From NCBI RefSeq assembly GCF_023856365.1, contig NC_064552.1:806001-870000 (forward strand): a stretch of DNA of 64,000 nucleotides, written 5' to 3'. Each line of letters starts with the position of its first letter. Positions within the stretch are counted from its first letter, which is position 1. Origin of the DNA: Brienomyrus brachyistius. Lineage: Eukaryota; Chordata; Actinopteri; Osteoglossiformes; Mormyridae. A model generated the notes under the pieces. It made no database searches. It was not told the DNA's origin and was given only the letters and a program-made list of their open reading frames with translations. Positions 1 to 11,566 of this stretch are shown here, piece by piece. Both the position numbers and the translations under genes were made by a program.

Positions 1-487
1 GAATGCCTTGTAGGGTAGAACCAGGGCCAGGTTTGCTGCTTATGGGCTCCACACCCCCTTCAAATGTTTCAAAAATGAAATAAGCAACTAACTGGTAGCA
101 TCAGATCATAGCTAGCTAGCTGGTTAGCTCCTGCATCTCCTCAGAATGTGTTTATTTAGTATGTACCATAGTGACTGTTTGTGGCCAGCAGGGGGCCCCC
201 AAACTTCAGGAGGTCTAAAGCAAATGTTTGGTTTGAGTGGCAAGCCAAACAACAGGGCAATCCAGGGAATAGGAACAGTGAACAGTGAACATCCTCAAAG
301 TCATGTCCTCCATCCACATCTGTTGAAGCCTGAGTCTGGTCGGGGGGGGGGGACCCAACCATGCCATCCTGTGCACACAAAATAAAACTTTTCTCTGCAT
401 TACTAGTAATATCATTTAACCTTAAAGCAAAATATTGTGTTTTTCTTAAAAATGTGGCATCATTATAATCACTTGGCATTTCCACAG

Positions 488-2370
488 GAACATCACAGAA
501 GACATAGCAGATCCTTTGTCTCTATCCAAAACTGACATAAAGCAGAGAGACCGGCCCCTAAGTCAGGAGGCCTGTGAAAAGTGGCAAGAAGAGCTAGATG
601 GGTAACAAGAACCGATCGCCTAGGGAACTGTGGGTAGTGTAGTTCTTCCGACTAAATGTTTTATTTTTTTTTCCTTTTTCCAGAAATAAAATCCCCATGC
701 AGAAAGACATTTCAGTGGACCTGAGTGACCTGAAGCACCATCTGAAGCTGGAGGACGCTGATGGGACACCCTGGTGGGTATTCCATGGGCCTTGGTCCTC
801 GTCTAGGCTTTCAGGCAGTGACTTTGGGAGAACCTGAATGCGCTGTACCTAGAAATATTTCATATAGGATATATAATCTTTTGTGTATCAAAAAGCGAGT
901 AGTGCATGTTCTCGCCATGTCGCCATAGGGTTCCTCTCACGGTTCAAAAACAAACTGAGGCTAATTGGAGTTGCCAAATTGCCCATAGGTTGTGAGTGTG
1001 CCATGGGATGGGTTGGCGCCCCATCCTTGGTAATTCCCGCCCTTGCTCCCATAACCACCGGGATAGGCTTGGGACCCCATGTGACCCTGAACAGGATAAG
1101 CGGTTTTGGAAAATGGGATGGAAATTGGCACAATGTAGAATTTCAAATACATCTCTCAGTCACATGACACCAGAGAACATTTCAAGCCCCTCCCTCATAT
1201 CTTTTTTGGATATTAACAGAGGAACTTTATGGTTTGTCTAAATGACAACATACTATACTGTAGCTTTCAATACAGGCTGCAGCTGACCACCTCCTCCCTC
1301 CCCCCAGTGTCAGTGAGTGGAGCCCCCACTTTGGGTCAACCTGCCTCTTCCACAAGGGTGACCAGATCCTAGCTGTGAATGACATGAAAACAGACTGTGC
1401 GGCTGACTTGCAAATGTTTCTGGGCAAGCTTCTGAAGCAAAAGGTACACACACCATCACCAATGTCCCACTCAGGCACACGCGCGTGGGCAGGCCTCAGA
1501 CACACCATCACCAATGTCCCACTCAGGCACACGCGCGTGGGCAGGCCTCAGACACACCATCACCAATGTCCCACTCAGGCACACTCGCGTGGGCAGGCCT
1601 CAGACACACCATCACCAATGTCCCACTCAGGCACACGCGCGTGGGCAGGCCTCAGACACACCATCACCAATGTCCCACTCAGGCACACTCGCGTGGGCAG
1701 GCCTCAGACACACCATCACCAATGTCCCACTCAGACACACGCGCGTGGGCAGGCCTCAGACATACCATCACCAATCTCCCACTCAGACACACCATCACCA
1801 ATCTCATACTCAGGCACACTCGTGTGGGCAGGCCTCAGACACACCATCACCAATCTCCCACTCAGACACACCATCACCAATCTCATACTCAGGCACACTC
1901 GCGTGGGCAGGCCTCAGACACACCATCACCAATCTCCCACACAGACACACCATCACCAATCTCATACTCAGGCACACTCGCGTGGGCAGGCCTCAGACAC
2001 ACCATCACCAATCTCCCACATAGACACACCATCACCAATCTCCCACTCAGACACACCATCACCAATCTCCCCCTCAGGCACACTCGCGTAGGCAGGCCTC
2101 AGACACACCATCACCAATCTCCCACACAGACACACCATCACCAATCTCCCACTCAGACACACCATCACCAATCTCCCCCTCAGGCACACTCGCGTGGGCA
2201 GGCCTCAGACACACTATCACCAATCTCCCACACAGACACAAGCGCGTGGGCAGGCCTCAGACACACCATCACTCATACGCCAGTCTGCTGCCTCTCCTCA
2301 GGTCACAGTGACCCTGCTCAGGTTCCCGGGCTCTTCGGGCTTCCAGCCTGGCAGCTGCTCCTGTAAGTAA
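488..2370 (+). CDS. PLEKHS1: PLEKHS1, 3' exons only (pleckstrin homology domain containing S1)
   Basis: Four exons join in frame: 488-601, 684-773, 1308-1443 and 2302-2370, each with AG acceptor and GT donor. The peptide runs through DLSDLKHHLKLEDADGTPC, CLFHKGDQILAVND and KVTVTLLRFPGSSGF to a stop at 2368-2370. The HKGDQILA(V/I)ND block followed by a short beta-like segment is the C-terminal part I associate with PLEKHS1, and it looks PDZ-like. Position next to DCLRE1A fits the human gene order. The PH domain and start codon lie left of the window, so the gene is partial. Human PLEKHS1 is a poorly characterised PH-domain adaptor. A donor-like GTAAGT overlaps the last codons (about 2363), so an additional 3' exon is possible, but the Cys-rich end resembles the usual terminus. 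Confidence 0.72.
985..1108 (+). repeat. Teleost SINE/LINE tail fragment
   Basis: Lies in a PLEKHS1 intron. The stretch from the 'gccatgggatgggttggc' block through 'gggataggcttgggacc' to 'ctgaacaggataagcgg' is the widespread fish SINE 3' tail. Only the tail is recognisable; no tRNA-like head was found upstream. Confidence 0.6.
1446..2270. repeat. Minisatellite, 52-bp unit with a nested 27-bp unit, in the last PLEKHS1 intron
   Basis: About six perfect or near-perfect 52-bp units (cacaccatcaccaat...gcaggcctcaga) are followed by mixtures in which a 27-bp piece of the unit (cacaccatcaccaatctccc plus actcaga) is repeated one to three times between full units. Reading frames of 170-293 codons through it are by-products of the repeat. 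Confidence 0.95.
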
Positions 2371-3922
2371 GGCGAGGACTTGCCACCCTGGCCCCTCCAC
2401 TCCAGTGTGAGATGGACTTCAGGGGGAGTCAGAGGTGATCCGCAGCCCCAGAAAGGCAGGCATGGCAGACGAAGGGCATGTACAGGAACCACCTTCGTGT
2501 CATTGTGGACAGAGAGTGGCACGAGACTGACTGCATTCTACAGCCTGGTTTAAGCAGCTGTGAAATTATGATCAAATGTAAAAATATATATATGTATAGA
2601 AAACAGAGATGGAAATCACCAGTGACCACCCATAAGATTAGCATGATACCTAGGTGCCGATTCGATATGTATCGCATTTCTATGAATATCCCAATTTGAT
2701 ACTATGATTTGTTTGATTTTTTTAGAATTTTAAAACCTTGAACCAGGAAAAAAATAGTCTTACCACTTAAGCTTTACTCAGTAACTGCACAACTGAGTTG
2801 AACATGAGGAAACACACAGCACGCTCCAAACGATTTTCCTCCTCAAAACCCATAGAGCATTTAAACAAGGCGAAACAAGCGTTTGTGCTTCTTCACTGCC
2901 TTGTCTCAGGATGCAATATGTGCCTGTACGTTCCTCACATTATCACAACGCGTAACTTACACAGGACAAAGTTTGCATACAGGATGGCTCATGTCCAACT
3001 CCACTTTACCATTTAAATTTTGAAAGCCAAAGGTCCTCGGTACTTTGGATTTAAACTGTGCACCATTCTTGTCATTGCTTAAAGTTAGGAAATAATTGGC
3101 TCCTACTCCACAGTACCGTGTGCTGCCTGTCAATGTGGGGAGAGTTTAGAGTGCACCACCTGTAGGATTGCAGAGGAACTGCAACATTTCTCCACCACAA
3201 ATCCAAAGATATAATTTATAAAAATTAAATAAAAATAAATAAAAATTAAAATCAGATTTCAGAGGTAGTGTGGCGAAACATGAATCATCCCACAAAAAAC
3301 ACGACACAATCGATTCAGCAACCACTATTATAAACACTGTTAAGAAGCATTTTCAAGCTAAAACGGAAGAGGGCCGAAGCTCATGGGGACCCTGATGCCT
3401 TTTGATTGGCTGGCAGATTCACCAACTCCCAGCTTCCAATGGGGCTTCCTGCTCCTGATGACATCAGTCATCCAAACCCCACTCACTTCTCATCCATGTA
3501 ACCCTGCCTCCAGCGTCTTATCATAGCAACATAGTGTTGGTCCCTTTTCTTGCCCTTTATACCATCACTGTCAATATCTTGGCACTGCTTCCTGTAAAGT
3601 TAATAAAGGTTTGAAATGTGTGGGTGGCAAACCATTAATGACTGGGACATTACAGGTAAAGGAATGAAAGGAAGCAGGTGACACAATTGAAAACCATCAA
3701 GTCAACGACTAAGTAACTCCTTCAAGAAAAGCCTCTCCTGAGAAACAGACGGCACCTCCACCGTATGCTCAGGCGAAGCGTAAAAAGCTTCTTACTAATA
3801 CACGCAGGGCAGAGAGAGGGACTCAGGGCAGCAAAAGCCAAGACACCTGGACAGAATAGTGGGAAGATTCGAAGACAATGCCGGCTGCAGTGTGGCTTGC
3901 TGAACAGCAGAGCCCTCTCCAC

Positions 3923-4018
3923 AATCCAGTGCGTCCGTCAGTGCTGCCAGCCCACAGTCCAGCGCGTCCGTCAGTGCTGCCAGCCCACAGTCCAGCGCGT
4001 CCGTCAGTGCTGCTGGTG
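3923..4018. repeat. Three-copy tandem repeat, about 34-bp unit
   Basis: The block gcgtccgtcagtgctgccag occurs three times in a row with short linkers ('cccacagtccagc'). The last copy diverges at its end. Confidence 0.85.
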
Positions 4019-4371
4019 ACCCAGCCTTTCCCCCAGAGCTGCCAAGGAGACTGGGCTTACACTATAACTGATCACCAAGGCTTTGAATCCCCAGAAAAGC
4101 ATCATGATTACATTTGAAACAAGGCCAGAAACATGACCTTCAGCATCAAAAGCTTCATATTTATATCTGCTTTAAATAAAAGCCTCTTTAAAGTGCGACC
4201 AGGGGGAAAAGGCCTCCTTTCTCACTGCCAGCAGGAGCCCCCGAGACCAGAGCGGGGTGCCAGTCAGCCACTGGGAGGCAGACCTGGCCAATCCGTTAAG
4301 GAATGTCTTTTTGGATTTAGCATTTTCGGGTTTCTGTGACAGTGAGGGGATTCCAAAAAGAGAGCGAATCT

Positions 4372-4440
4372 TAGAGAGGCTAAGCCTCTGTGCCCGCGGT
4401 GGGAAGATTGCAGGTTCGAGCCACGGCAGAAGTGACATAT
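4372..4440 (+). repeat. tRNA-derived SINE head (fragment)
   Basis: A box-B-like segment (ggttcgagcc, about 4412) sits about 30 bp downstream of a plausible box A (gaggctaagcctctg). No cloverleaf with good stems can be drawn, so this is a SINE fragment rather than a tRNA gene. Confidence 0.4.
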
Positions 4441-4490
4441 CTGTAGCCAATGAAGAGGCCCTTATGCCCCAGCCCCAGAGGCACCACATG

Positions 4491-4664
4491 CTGAGAGACC
4501 CTGCACTGTGACCCTCCCGAGCCCCAGGGGGCGCTGTGTGCTGAGAGACCCTGCACTGTGACCCTCCCGAGCCCCAGGGGGCGCTGTGTGCTGAGAGACC
4601 CTGCACTGTGACCCTCCCGAACCCCAGGGGGCGCTGTGTGCTGAGAGACCCTGCACTGTGACCC
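4491..4664. repeat. 50-bp tandem repeat, 3.5 copies
   Basis: Units start with ctgagagaccctgcactgtg and end with gggggcgctgtgtg. Copies begin at 4491, 4541, 4591 and 4641 (last one partial) with one or two substitutions between copies. Confidence 0.95.
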
Positions 4665-5445
4665 CAAAGCTTGCTCTCACCTATATACGAGTCTGTGTCT
4701 CATGGAGAACAAGATGGGGGAGAGGGCAAAAGAGATTGTCCCCATGGGGATCTAAGACGCATCACTACGCTATTTTATCTGAAGCAGGACTGGGTGCAGC
4801 ATCAGCATCAGCAGGGACCTGGCCCACATCTACACCTTACAGGAAAACCAGCAGGTGACAGAGCATCTGGCAGCAGAAGCGCTTTGGGCTGAGGTGCATC
4901 ACACAGCTCCTTCCATAATCTGAGTCACAAACAGATTAATGCTGAGGATCAGGCACCTAGCCACTTAAACAGGACTCAATAGATGAGATGCTCTATTTAT
5001 CCCAGTCCAGGCCTGGCTACCTGACCTGGGGGCTTAACGATGGTACCATGGTGCTAGCTGTTTCAAGTAAGCTCCCCCCACACACACACACAGAGCAGCA
5101 AGCAGGAAATTTATTGTGTTTAGTGTTCCAGGAGTTAGACAGTTTACACAGTAAAAGGACATACAAAACCCATTTACTTTAATTGAAATTTCATCTTTAA
5201 AACAGTGGTGATTCCGGCAGCATCAGACTTCTTGCACAATTAGAAACGATTTAAAAACAGACAGCAGACCGAGTTCCCTGCCAATTCAGGCATTCAGCGG
5301 CTCTCCTCAAGGGGGCCTCGCGTCACACACCACTTCACTAGCACTACATGGGAGTCATTACCTGATGAACCCCCCCCTTCGCTTCAGTTCCACCCACATC
5401 AGCACTGACCTGTTTCTGGATTAACCCCACCCACTCAGCCAGCAT

Positions 5446-8400
5446 TCAGAGAGTTCCAGACCTGCTCCCACCCACCACAAGCTCCGCCATCCAGTCATTA
5501 AACATCAGCTCCATGGGCTTGCGGCTTGCCCAGCTGCCTGCGTTCACAGTGGGGATGATCTTCTTTGGCTTCAGCCACTGGATGAAGCGCTTCAGCTCCA
5601 CATAGCTGCTGTGCTCACTGTAGGGGATTTCTGGGAGGGGAGACCATGGAGGACAAAAGGCTCACAGATCTGAGACTATTCATGCACAATTCGAGATACA
5701 GAGCCATAGAGTAGCACTTTAAAACGCAGATACTCTTAAAAATGGTCCATTGCACACCCACCATACATGGTAATGTTGTCCTTGACCAGGGGCTGGATGT
5801 CTTCCAAACCTGCAGCCTGGCTTGAGAAGGTCCAGCCTGTGGGCTTGAAGGCCAGGACTTTATTATAGGTACCAGAGAACCTCCTGAGGTGAGTCTGCAG
5901 CCCCTGGAAACAGCGGAGAAGTCAGGACAGCACCTGACCGAAACCTGGGCGATGGGCCACAAGCCCACTAAGCAGAGAGTGGTGACCCCCATCAGTGTCC
6001 TTTACTGCAACTTGGATGGCAACAGAGCTAGTCAATACACACACAGTATACAAATGACGGCACTTCCACCTTCCACGTGGGTGGTGGAACAGGCCACAGG
6101 GACGTGTGAGGGCGACAGGACAGACCTTGATGTTGACCTGTCTCATGGGCAATACATGAACTCGGGCAGAGCGCCATTCCGTGGTCACGAGCTGGGAGGC
6201 CTGCTCCTGCTCTAGGCAGCTCATGGTGAGGTACTTGTCCCGAGACATGGCAACCTTACAGCCGAGCACCTCTGCCAGTGCTGTGGAAGAACACACATAC
6301 ATAAGCGAGGGCCCCCTTTGGCTGGGTGCCACAAGGCCCCCCCCACCAAGGCTACAGCACTCACCAAGGAATACCTTCTCCTTACCCACAGTATAGGCAC
6401 CACACACGACCAGCGTGCAGGGATGCAGGGTCACCTGCTCAAAGGCCACATTGACAGCAAATGTGATGACCTCCTGTTGGGGAGGGAAGGCATACTCTGG
6501 ACTGCAGTACCTGTACGGGATAAAAGAAAAACCTCACTGGGACTTAAACACATTACTCATTGTCTCTGGGTGTTCGGATCACAGGACACTGTAGGTACAG
6601 ACCACAGCACTCATGCAGACTCACTCACGTGGTGTCCAGATATACGGTCTGCACCCTGCAGCCTTGCAGCTCTGGGTAGCGCTCCATAGACGGGTTGGCC
6701 CGGAAGTCACCCGTGTGCAGGATGGTCTGTCCGTCGGCCAGCAGGAACAGGAGCATGGCTGCACCTGGACAGCTAAGAGGCGTGACCGCGGTCACCACAC
6801 CGTTCCACAGAGGCGTGACCGCGGTCGCCACACCGTTCCACAGAGGCGTGACCGCGGTCGCCACACCGTTCCACAGAGGCGTCACCGCGATCGCCACACC
6901 GTTCCACAGAGGCGTCACCGCGGTCGCCACACCGTTCCACAGAGGCGTGACCGCGGTCACCACACCGTTCCACAGAGGCGTGACCGCGGTCACCACACCG
7001 TTCCATAGAAGCTTCACCGCGGTCACCACACCGTTCCATAGAGGCGTCACCGCGGTCACCACACCGTTCCACAGAGGCGTGACCGCGGTCACCACACCGT
7101 TCCACAGAGGCGTGACCGCGGTCACCACACCGTTCCACAGAGGCGTGACCGCGGTCACCACACCGTTCCACAGAAGCGTCATCGCGGTCACCACACCGTT
7201 CCACAGAAGCGTCACCGCGGTCACCACACCGTTCCATAGAAGCGTGACCGTAGTCGCCGCACTGCGAGACAAAGCAGCTCCAAAGATGAAGCGTAACCCT
7301 GGTCACCATGCCTACAGCTCAAGTCAGCCGTAAACCGAGATCTTGGTGATCAGTACTAAAGCTCAGAGAGAAACTATGCGAAATTACAAGTACTAGCATT
7401 TAATCCTTGTCAAGTTACAAATCTGGGAGTCACCTTTGACTCAGATCTCAATTTTGAGCCTCACATTAGAAACATACCTAAGAGTGCATTCTATCATCCA
7501 TTTTGCTCAAGCCAACAGACACACTAGCATCCTTTGACTACCTGTAATGCTCTACGTTCCGATATCCCTAAGAATACATCTCAACTACAATTACTTCAAG
7601 TCAACCACACGTGTGCTAGGCCCAGAAAGAGTCTCTGCACTTGCTTCCTGACTGCTTCAGAATTGATCAAGATTCTTCTCTTGGTTTACAAAGCTCTTAC
7701 TGGTCTTGGACCTACCTATTCATCAGATTTGCATTTATCCTATGAACCCTGGAAATCTCAGGTCATCAGATAGCAGCCTTTTATTTATTCCTATAGCCCA
7801 AACAAAAACCCTCAGGTCCAGGTCTGTGGCACAGCCTTCCGTAAGACCTGAAGCCAGCAGAGAATGTTCATGCTTAAGAAGGAACTTAAGACCTCTTTTT
7901 AATCTGGCTTTTACTTGAGTTTTATCGATTTTTGTCTTTGTGTTACTCCATTTAATTACTTGGTATATGGGTGGGCGTGGAGGGCATATTGTTCTCTATA
8001 TGTAAAGCACTTTGTGTTACATTGTGTTTGTATGAAAAGTGCTATTAAAAAGAAATCGAAATGATCCATACTCTAAGAGGAAGGAACTCCAAGATGAAAG
8101 CCCATGAGTGAGTGGGACGCAGGGTTGTGAATCTGTACAGCAGAGCAGGTTGAGAACAGCATGAGAATTAAGCAAGTAGGTAACTGGGATTGCCGACAAC
8201 CAATTCAGAAGGTCCAAGCATAGCGGAATGGAGTATCTATGCACACAGAGACTGTAGTGAGCAATACTCACTGATTGGCATCCAGCAGCAGCACCCGCAC
8301 ACCCTCCACAGAGACCTCAGTGTTCATTGGGAGAATATGAATGTACTGGTCATCTATCCGCAGCTTGGTCTTCACCAGGTTACCGGTGATCTGGTGTGTG

Positions 8401-10935
8401 ACAGACAGCAGTGACACTCTCACCTGTAGGAGTGCTGAGCGATGACCAGACAACATGCAACACCACAAGCAAGTGGACAGTCAACTCAGATCTCCATGTG
8501 CCTCAGCAGGAACTGGGTCATTGCCTACCTTATTGCAGTAGATAGGCAGCCTGGAGTCCTTTGAGAGTCCGCCGTAGTGGTCAGAGTGAAAGTGGGAAAG
8601 GAAGTAGCAGGTGATGCCGTCGATCAGCCCGTACTGGAAGGCATCTACTACAAAGCCAGTGCCTACCCCCCAAAGACAAACACACCATTAGAATGATTTT
8701 AATCTTATTAAACTCAATCCATCCTCCCCCCAAATAAGTCAGTTTGCATAAACATAAGCAACATGGGGCCAGAACACCAACAAGTTTCAGGCAACCATTT
8801 TCTAAGGTTTCCATTTACCCCATAGATTGGAAGTGACTGTCTGATCGAGCTAGTGCTAACACCTTAGCTGCTCCAGTCACCAAGACATGAGCCTCGATAT
8901 TGTGGAATTACACGCTCTGGATCATCTGGTTCCCATCTTGGACTCAGATGATGCAAATCTACCGGGGAAGAGGCAATGCACAGCAGGGACCACACCTCCA
9001 ATAGCACAGCCCAGGGGCCCTCTGCCATGCTGAGAGGCTACAGCGAGTGCTAATCAGGAAACACACACACAGACCCAACCTGGGATCTTCTTGTAGAAAG
9101 GGCAGCGTTTCACCCGCTCTCTGCCACCCTCGCTGGCTCTTCCTCGAGCCCACGTCTTCCTCCAGGGTCTCCGGGTTCTGTCGGCCGTTGCCGTCGGTGC
9201 AGTAACACCCTCAGCTGCCTGGGCTGCTGCATCCGGATCACCCAGAGAATGGGAGGCTTTCCTCTTCCTTCTGCCCCCAGCACACCGTCCTCCTGCCAGT
9301 ACTGGGGTCTCCTGCTGAATGTTCTCTACAGCTGGGGTAACCTCAGGCTGAGCCTTGGGTTCTTCCTTCTTCAGAGGCTTCAAGCCGAAGAAGACACCGA
9401 TGTCCGTCTGCTTGAGTGTGGAGGAGGCTGGTTTTACCTGGGCCTTTCTTGGGGCCATATCACCTATACGGTTCAGTCCCTGGGGGAGCTCAGGTGCTTC
9501 TTCACCACCGTTGTCCTGCCTGCTCCACTCAGCTCTACTCAACAAATGGTCCCGCAGGTTTTCCAACACCAGGCTTTGAGGAGAGCACCAATCAGGGTCC
9601 TCAGATTCCATGCCTTCCTCCTTTAAATTTAGAACATGAACATTGGACTCATCTGAACCCCCGGCATCTGTCGCACCAGCAGGCAAGTAATTAGCAGGTG
9701 TTAATGAGTTAACGAGCCATCCCTGGTCCTGCAGGTCAGTCTCTGCTAACACTTTGTGGTCCTGCTCCTGCTGGGGCAGCAGCTCAGCAAGGCAGTTATC
9801 ATCACTGTCATGCTGCATCAGGGAATCCTTCTTCTCATCCTTGATTCCTGTCATATCACTGCTGAACAGCACTTTCCTGGAGGACACCGCCTCGACCTCC
9901 GTGGGCAAAGAGGAGATGGGGGAGTAGGAGATGTCATCGCTGCCACTGGAATGGTGGGCTGAAGCAGATTCTAATGACGAAGGTGTGACCACCAGAGCAT
10001 CACACCCCTTACTGGCTTTAGGAGTAGGGGTATCTCCGCCCCGGCGGGAGGCTGTCTTCCCACCCCTGACAGACGGGGACCAGCCCTTCTTTTTTTGGAT
10101 GTCCTTTACAGTGGGGGACCGAAGGCACATCAGGGCGTTGGGGGAGGCATGAGCTACTGGCAGGTCTGGCCTGGACTGCTTACTGGGGGAGGGGGTCGGA
10201 CTGGAGGTGCTGGGCACATCCTCCAGGAGCCCCCCCAGGCTGGCCACGCCCTCATCACCAGCTGCGCGGCAGTGGGCCAGCTGTGAGTGCCTGTACTTCC
10301 TGTAGTGGCTCGGAATGGTGGAGGAACAGTGGAGGCCATCGAGACATTCTGTGTGTTCAGGTGGGGTAGGGAGAGGAAAGATAAGAGAAGGTTTTGAGCA
10401 ATGAGAATGATTAATGAAGTCAGCTCTCACCACAGGTCCCACTAAGTGTCTGCTTTAATATATAATTTGGTCATCGGTGATCATTGTTAACACACCACAG
10501 CACACAGTGCACAACAACGAAATGTGTGCTCTGCATTTAACTCCTATAGCAGGGGGCAGCTAATTCAGTGCTCTAACCATTAGGCCACCATTGCCCGTAG
10601 ACTTAAGGCTAAGCATAGCCCGTCATCCAACATCCAGCCTTAGTTACACATCGGCCAAGTGTGTCACTGATGATAAACCCCTCACCGTCCTTCGGGCCGC
10701 TGTCTTCCAGGCACTCGGAGACATGCCACTGAGGAGACTGGCCCAACAGGATGCGAAAAGGCATCTGGCAGCTCGGGCAGACGGCAGCAGGCGACGCCGC
10801 GCCGCACGAAGCGCGGCCTCGGGCCGCCCCCCTGGCCGGCGCGCAGTGACTGGAGGCCGGCCGCTTCTTCGGCCTCCTGGTTTTGCGGAGAGGTTTGTAT
10901 TCCCAAATGTCATTTTCAGAGTCGCTCTCGGGCAT
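5446..10935 (-). CDS. DCLRE1A: DNA cross-link repair 1A protein (SNM1A), 9 coding exons, about 847 aa
   Basis: 5'-3' exonuclease of the metallo-beta-lactamase/beta-CASP family that resects DNA at interstrand crosslinks in the nucleus. Coding exons on the minus strand: 10935-10686, 10348-9080, 8662-8529, 8390-8272, 6772-6629, 6510-6365, 6280-6126, 5903-5762, 5630-5446; phases all agree. Domains: UBZ4 zinc finger with C53, C56, H71, C75 (CPSCQMPF...HVSEC); a PIP-box QTDIGVFF at about 397-404; then CPFYKKIPG and the catalytic HFHSDH motif at about 530-535; DANHCPG, HTGDFRA, YLDTTYC and IPYSEHSSY follow as in the family. The long exon 2 is the poorly conserved linker. The start was taken at [13 protein letters not shown], which matches the position of the human start; a TTG codon four codons upstream is not needed. 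Shares a promoter region with NHLRC2. A 33-bp minisatellite abuts the exon 5 acceptor. Confidence 0.95.
6775..7262. repeat. 33-bp minisatellite in DCLRE1A intron 4
   Basis: About 15 tandem units of 33 bp (ggcgtgaccgcggtcaccac plus accgttccacaga). Each unit contains the palindrome tgaccgcggtca. Because 33 is a multiple of 3, open frames of more than 170 codons exist in several frames; none is a gene. The array ends only a few bases from the splice acceptor of exon 5 (exon begins at 6772 on the minus strand). Confidence 0.97.
7400..8055 (+). mobile_element. L2-like LINE, degenerate 3' end
   Basis: Broken reading frames give [18 protein letters not shown], then [19 protein letters not shown], then a 3' end with 'tgtaaagcactttgtgttac' and 'agtgctattaaaaagaaat'. 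This order is typical of the reverse-transcriptase C terminus and 3' tail of L2-clade fish LINEs. Frameshifts and stops show it is dead. It lies in DCLRE1A intron 4. Confidence 0.75.
10480..10590. repeat. Teleost SINE fragment in DCLRE1A intron 1
   Basis: Contains 'caacgaaatgtgtgctctgc' and 'ctaaccattaggccaccat', two blocks common in fish tRNA-derived SINEs. Truncated at both ends. Confidence 0.55.
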
Positions 10936-11566
10936 GTCAGCCACCAAAAAAAAAAATCACAGCACTTAAACGTTTGTGTCGTAAATCCCTTTACGTTACA
11001 TGCACACATCTGGAAACATCTGGAAACGAATCTCCACCGCGATGGGTGCGCACGCAAGCAGCCGCGTGCCAAATGACAGCGAACAGCTGCAGTTTACAGA
11101 TTAGCGTTAGCAGCTCGGCCAGCCGCAGCTACAGGCTTCATACTTCCCTGAAAAGAGTCATTCTTTCAAAGATATTCATATATGCTGTGTCAAGAAAACT
11201 TTGAAATAGAAAGTTGCGGTCACACACGATCATAGGCAAACAAGCTCCAATGTTTATTCTGTGAACTAGCTTCCGCGCACCGATTTGAGAGCTGATAGAC
11301 TTACCGCCAAACCCGCTAATATTCTATCGCCGAAACGGCGATGGCCGATTCCACACATCACTACCGATTACATTTACACAGAAGACCCTAATAGAGGAAA
11401 ATGACATGGTACGAGGCCTTAAATTATGTACTTAAATTATTTACATTACTTCCTTAAATCGTTTAACATTAAAGCCATAACAATCGAAGTTTCAAGTCCC
11501 GGTGACGAATCTTCCGTGACCGGACGAAACTCTCTTTTTACCACGCTTCGCACTGCTGTCTGAAAG
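10936..11566. promoter_or_regulatory. Head-to-head promoter region, DCLRE1A / NHLRC2
   Basis: Only 631 bp separate the two start codons, which point away from each other. Both 5' UTRs and both promoters must lie here or begin in unseen upstream exons. No clear TATA box is seen; the first DCLRE1A exon is strongly GC-rich. The same head-to-head arrangement is known for the human pair. Confidence 0.6.

Larger units (their letters stand above)
2371..5445. other. Intergenic region between PLEKHS1 and DCLRE1A 3' ends
   Basis: No gene seen. The two genes converge here. The region holds an AT-rich stretch at 2560-3350 that looks like old transposon sequence but which I cannot name, three short tandem units near 3923-4018, a tRNA-like SINE head near 4372-4440, and a 50-bp tandem repeat at 4491-4664. 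Several possible poly(A) signals are present, none assignable with confidence. Confidence 0.6.

Noticed and set aside
4372..4440. tRNA gene
   Set aside because: Box B is good but no acceptor stem or anticodon arm can be formed; treated as a SINE fragment.
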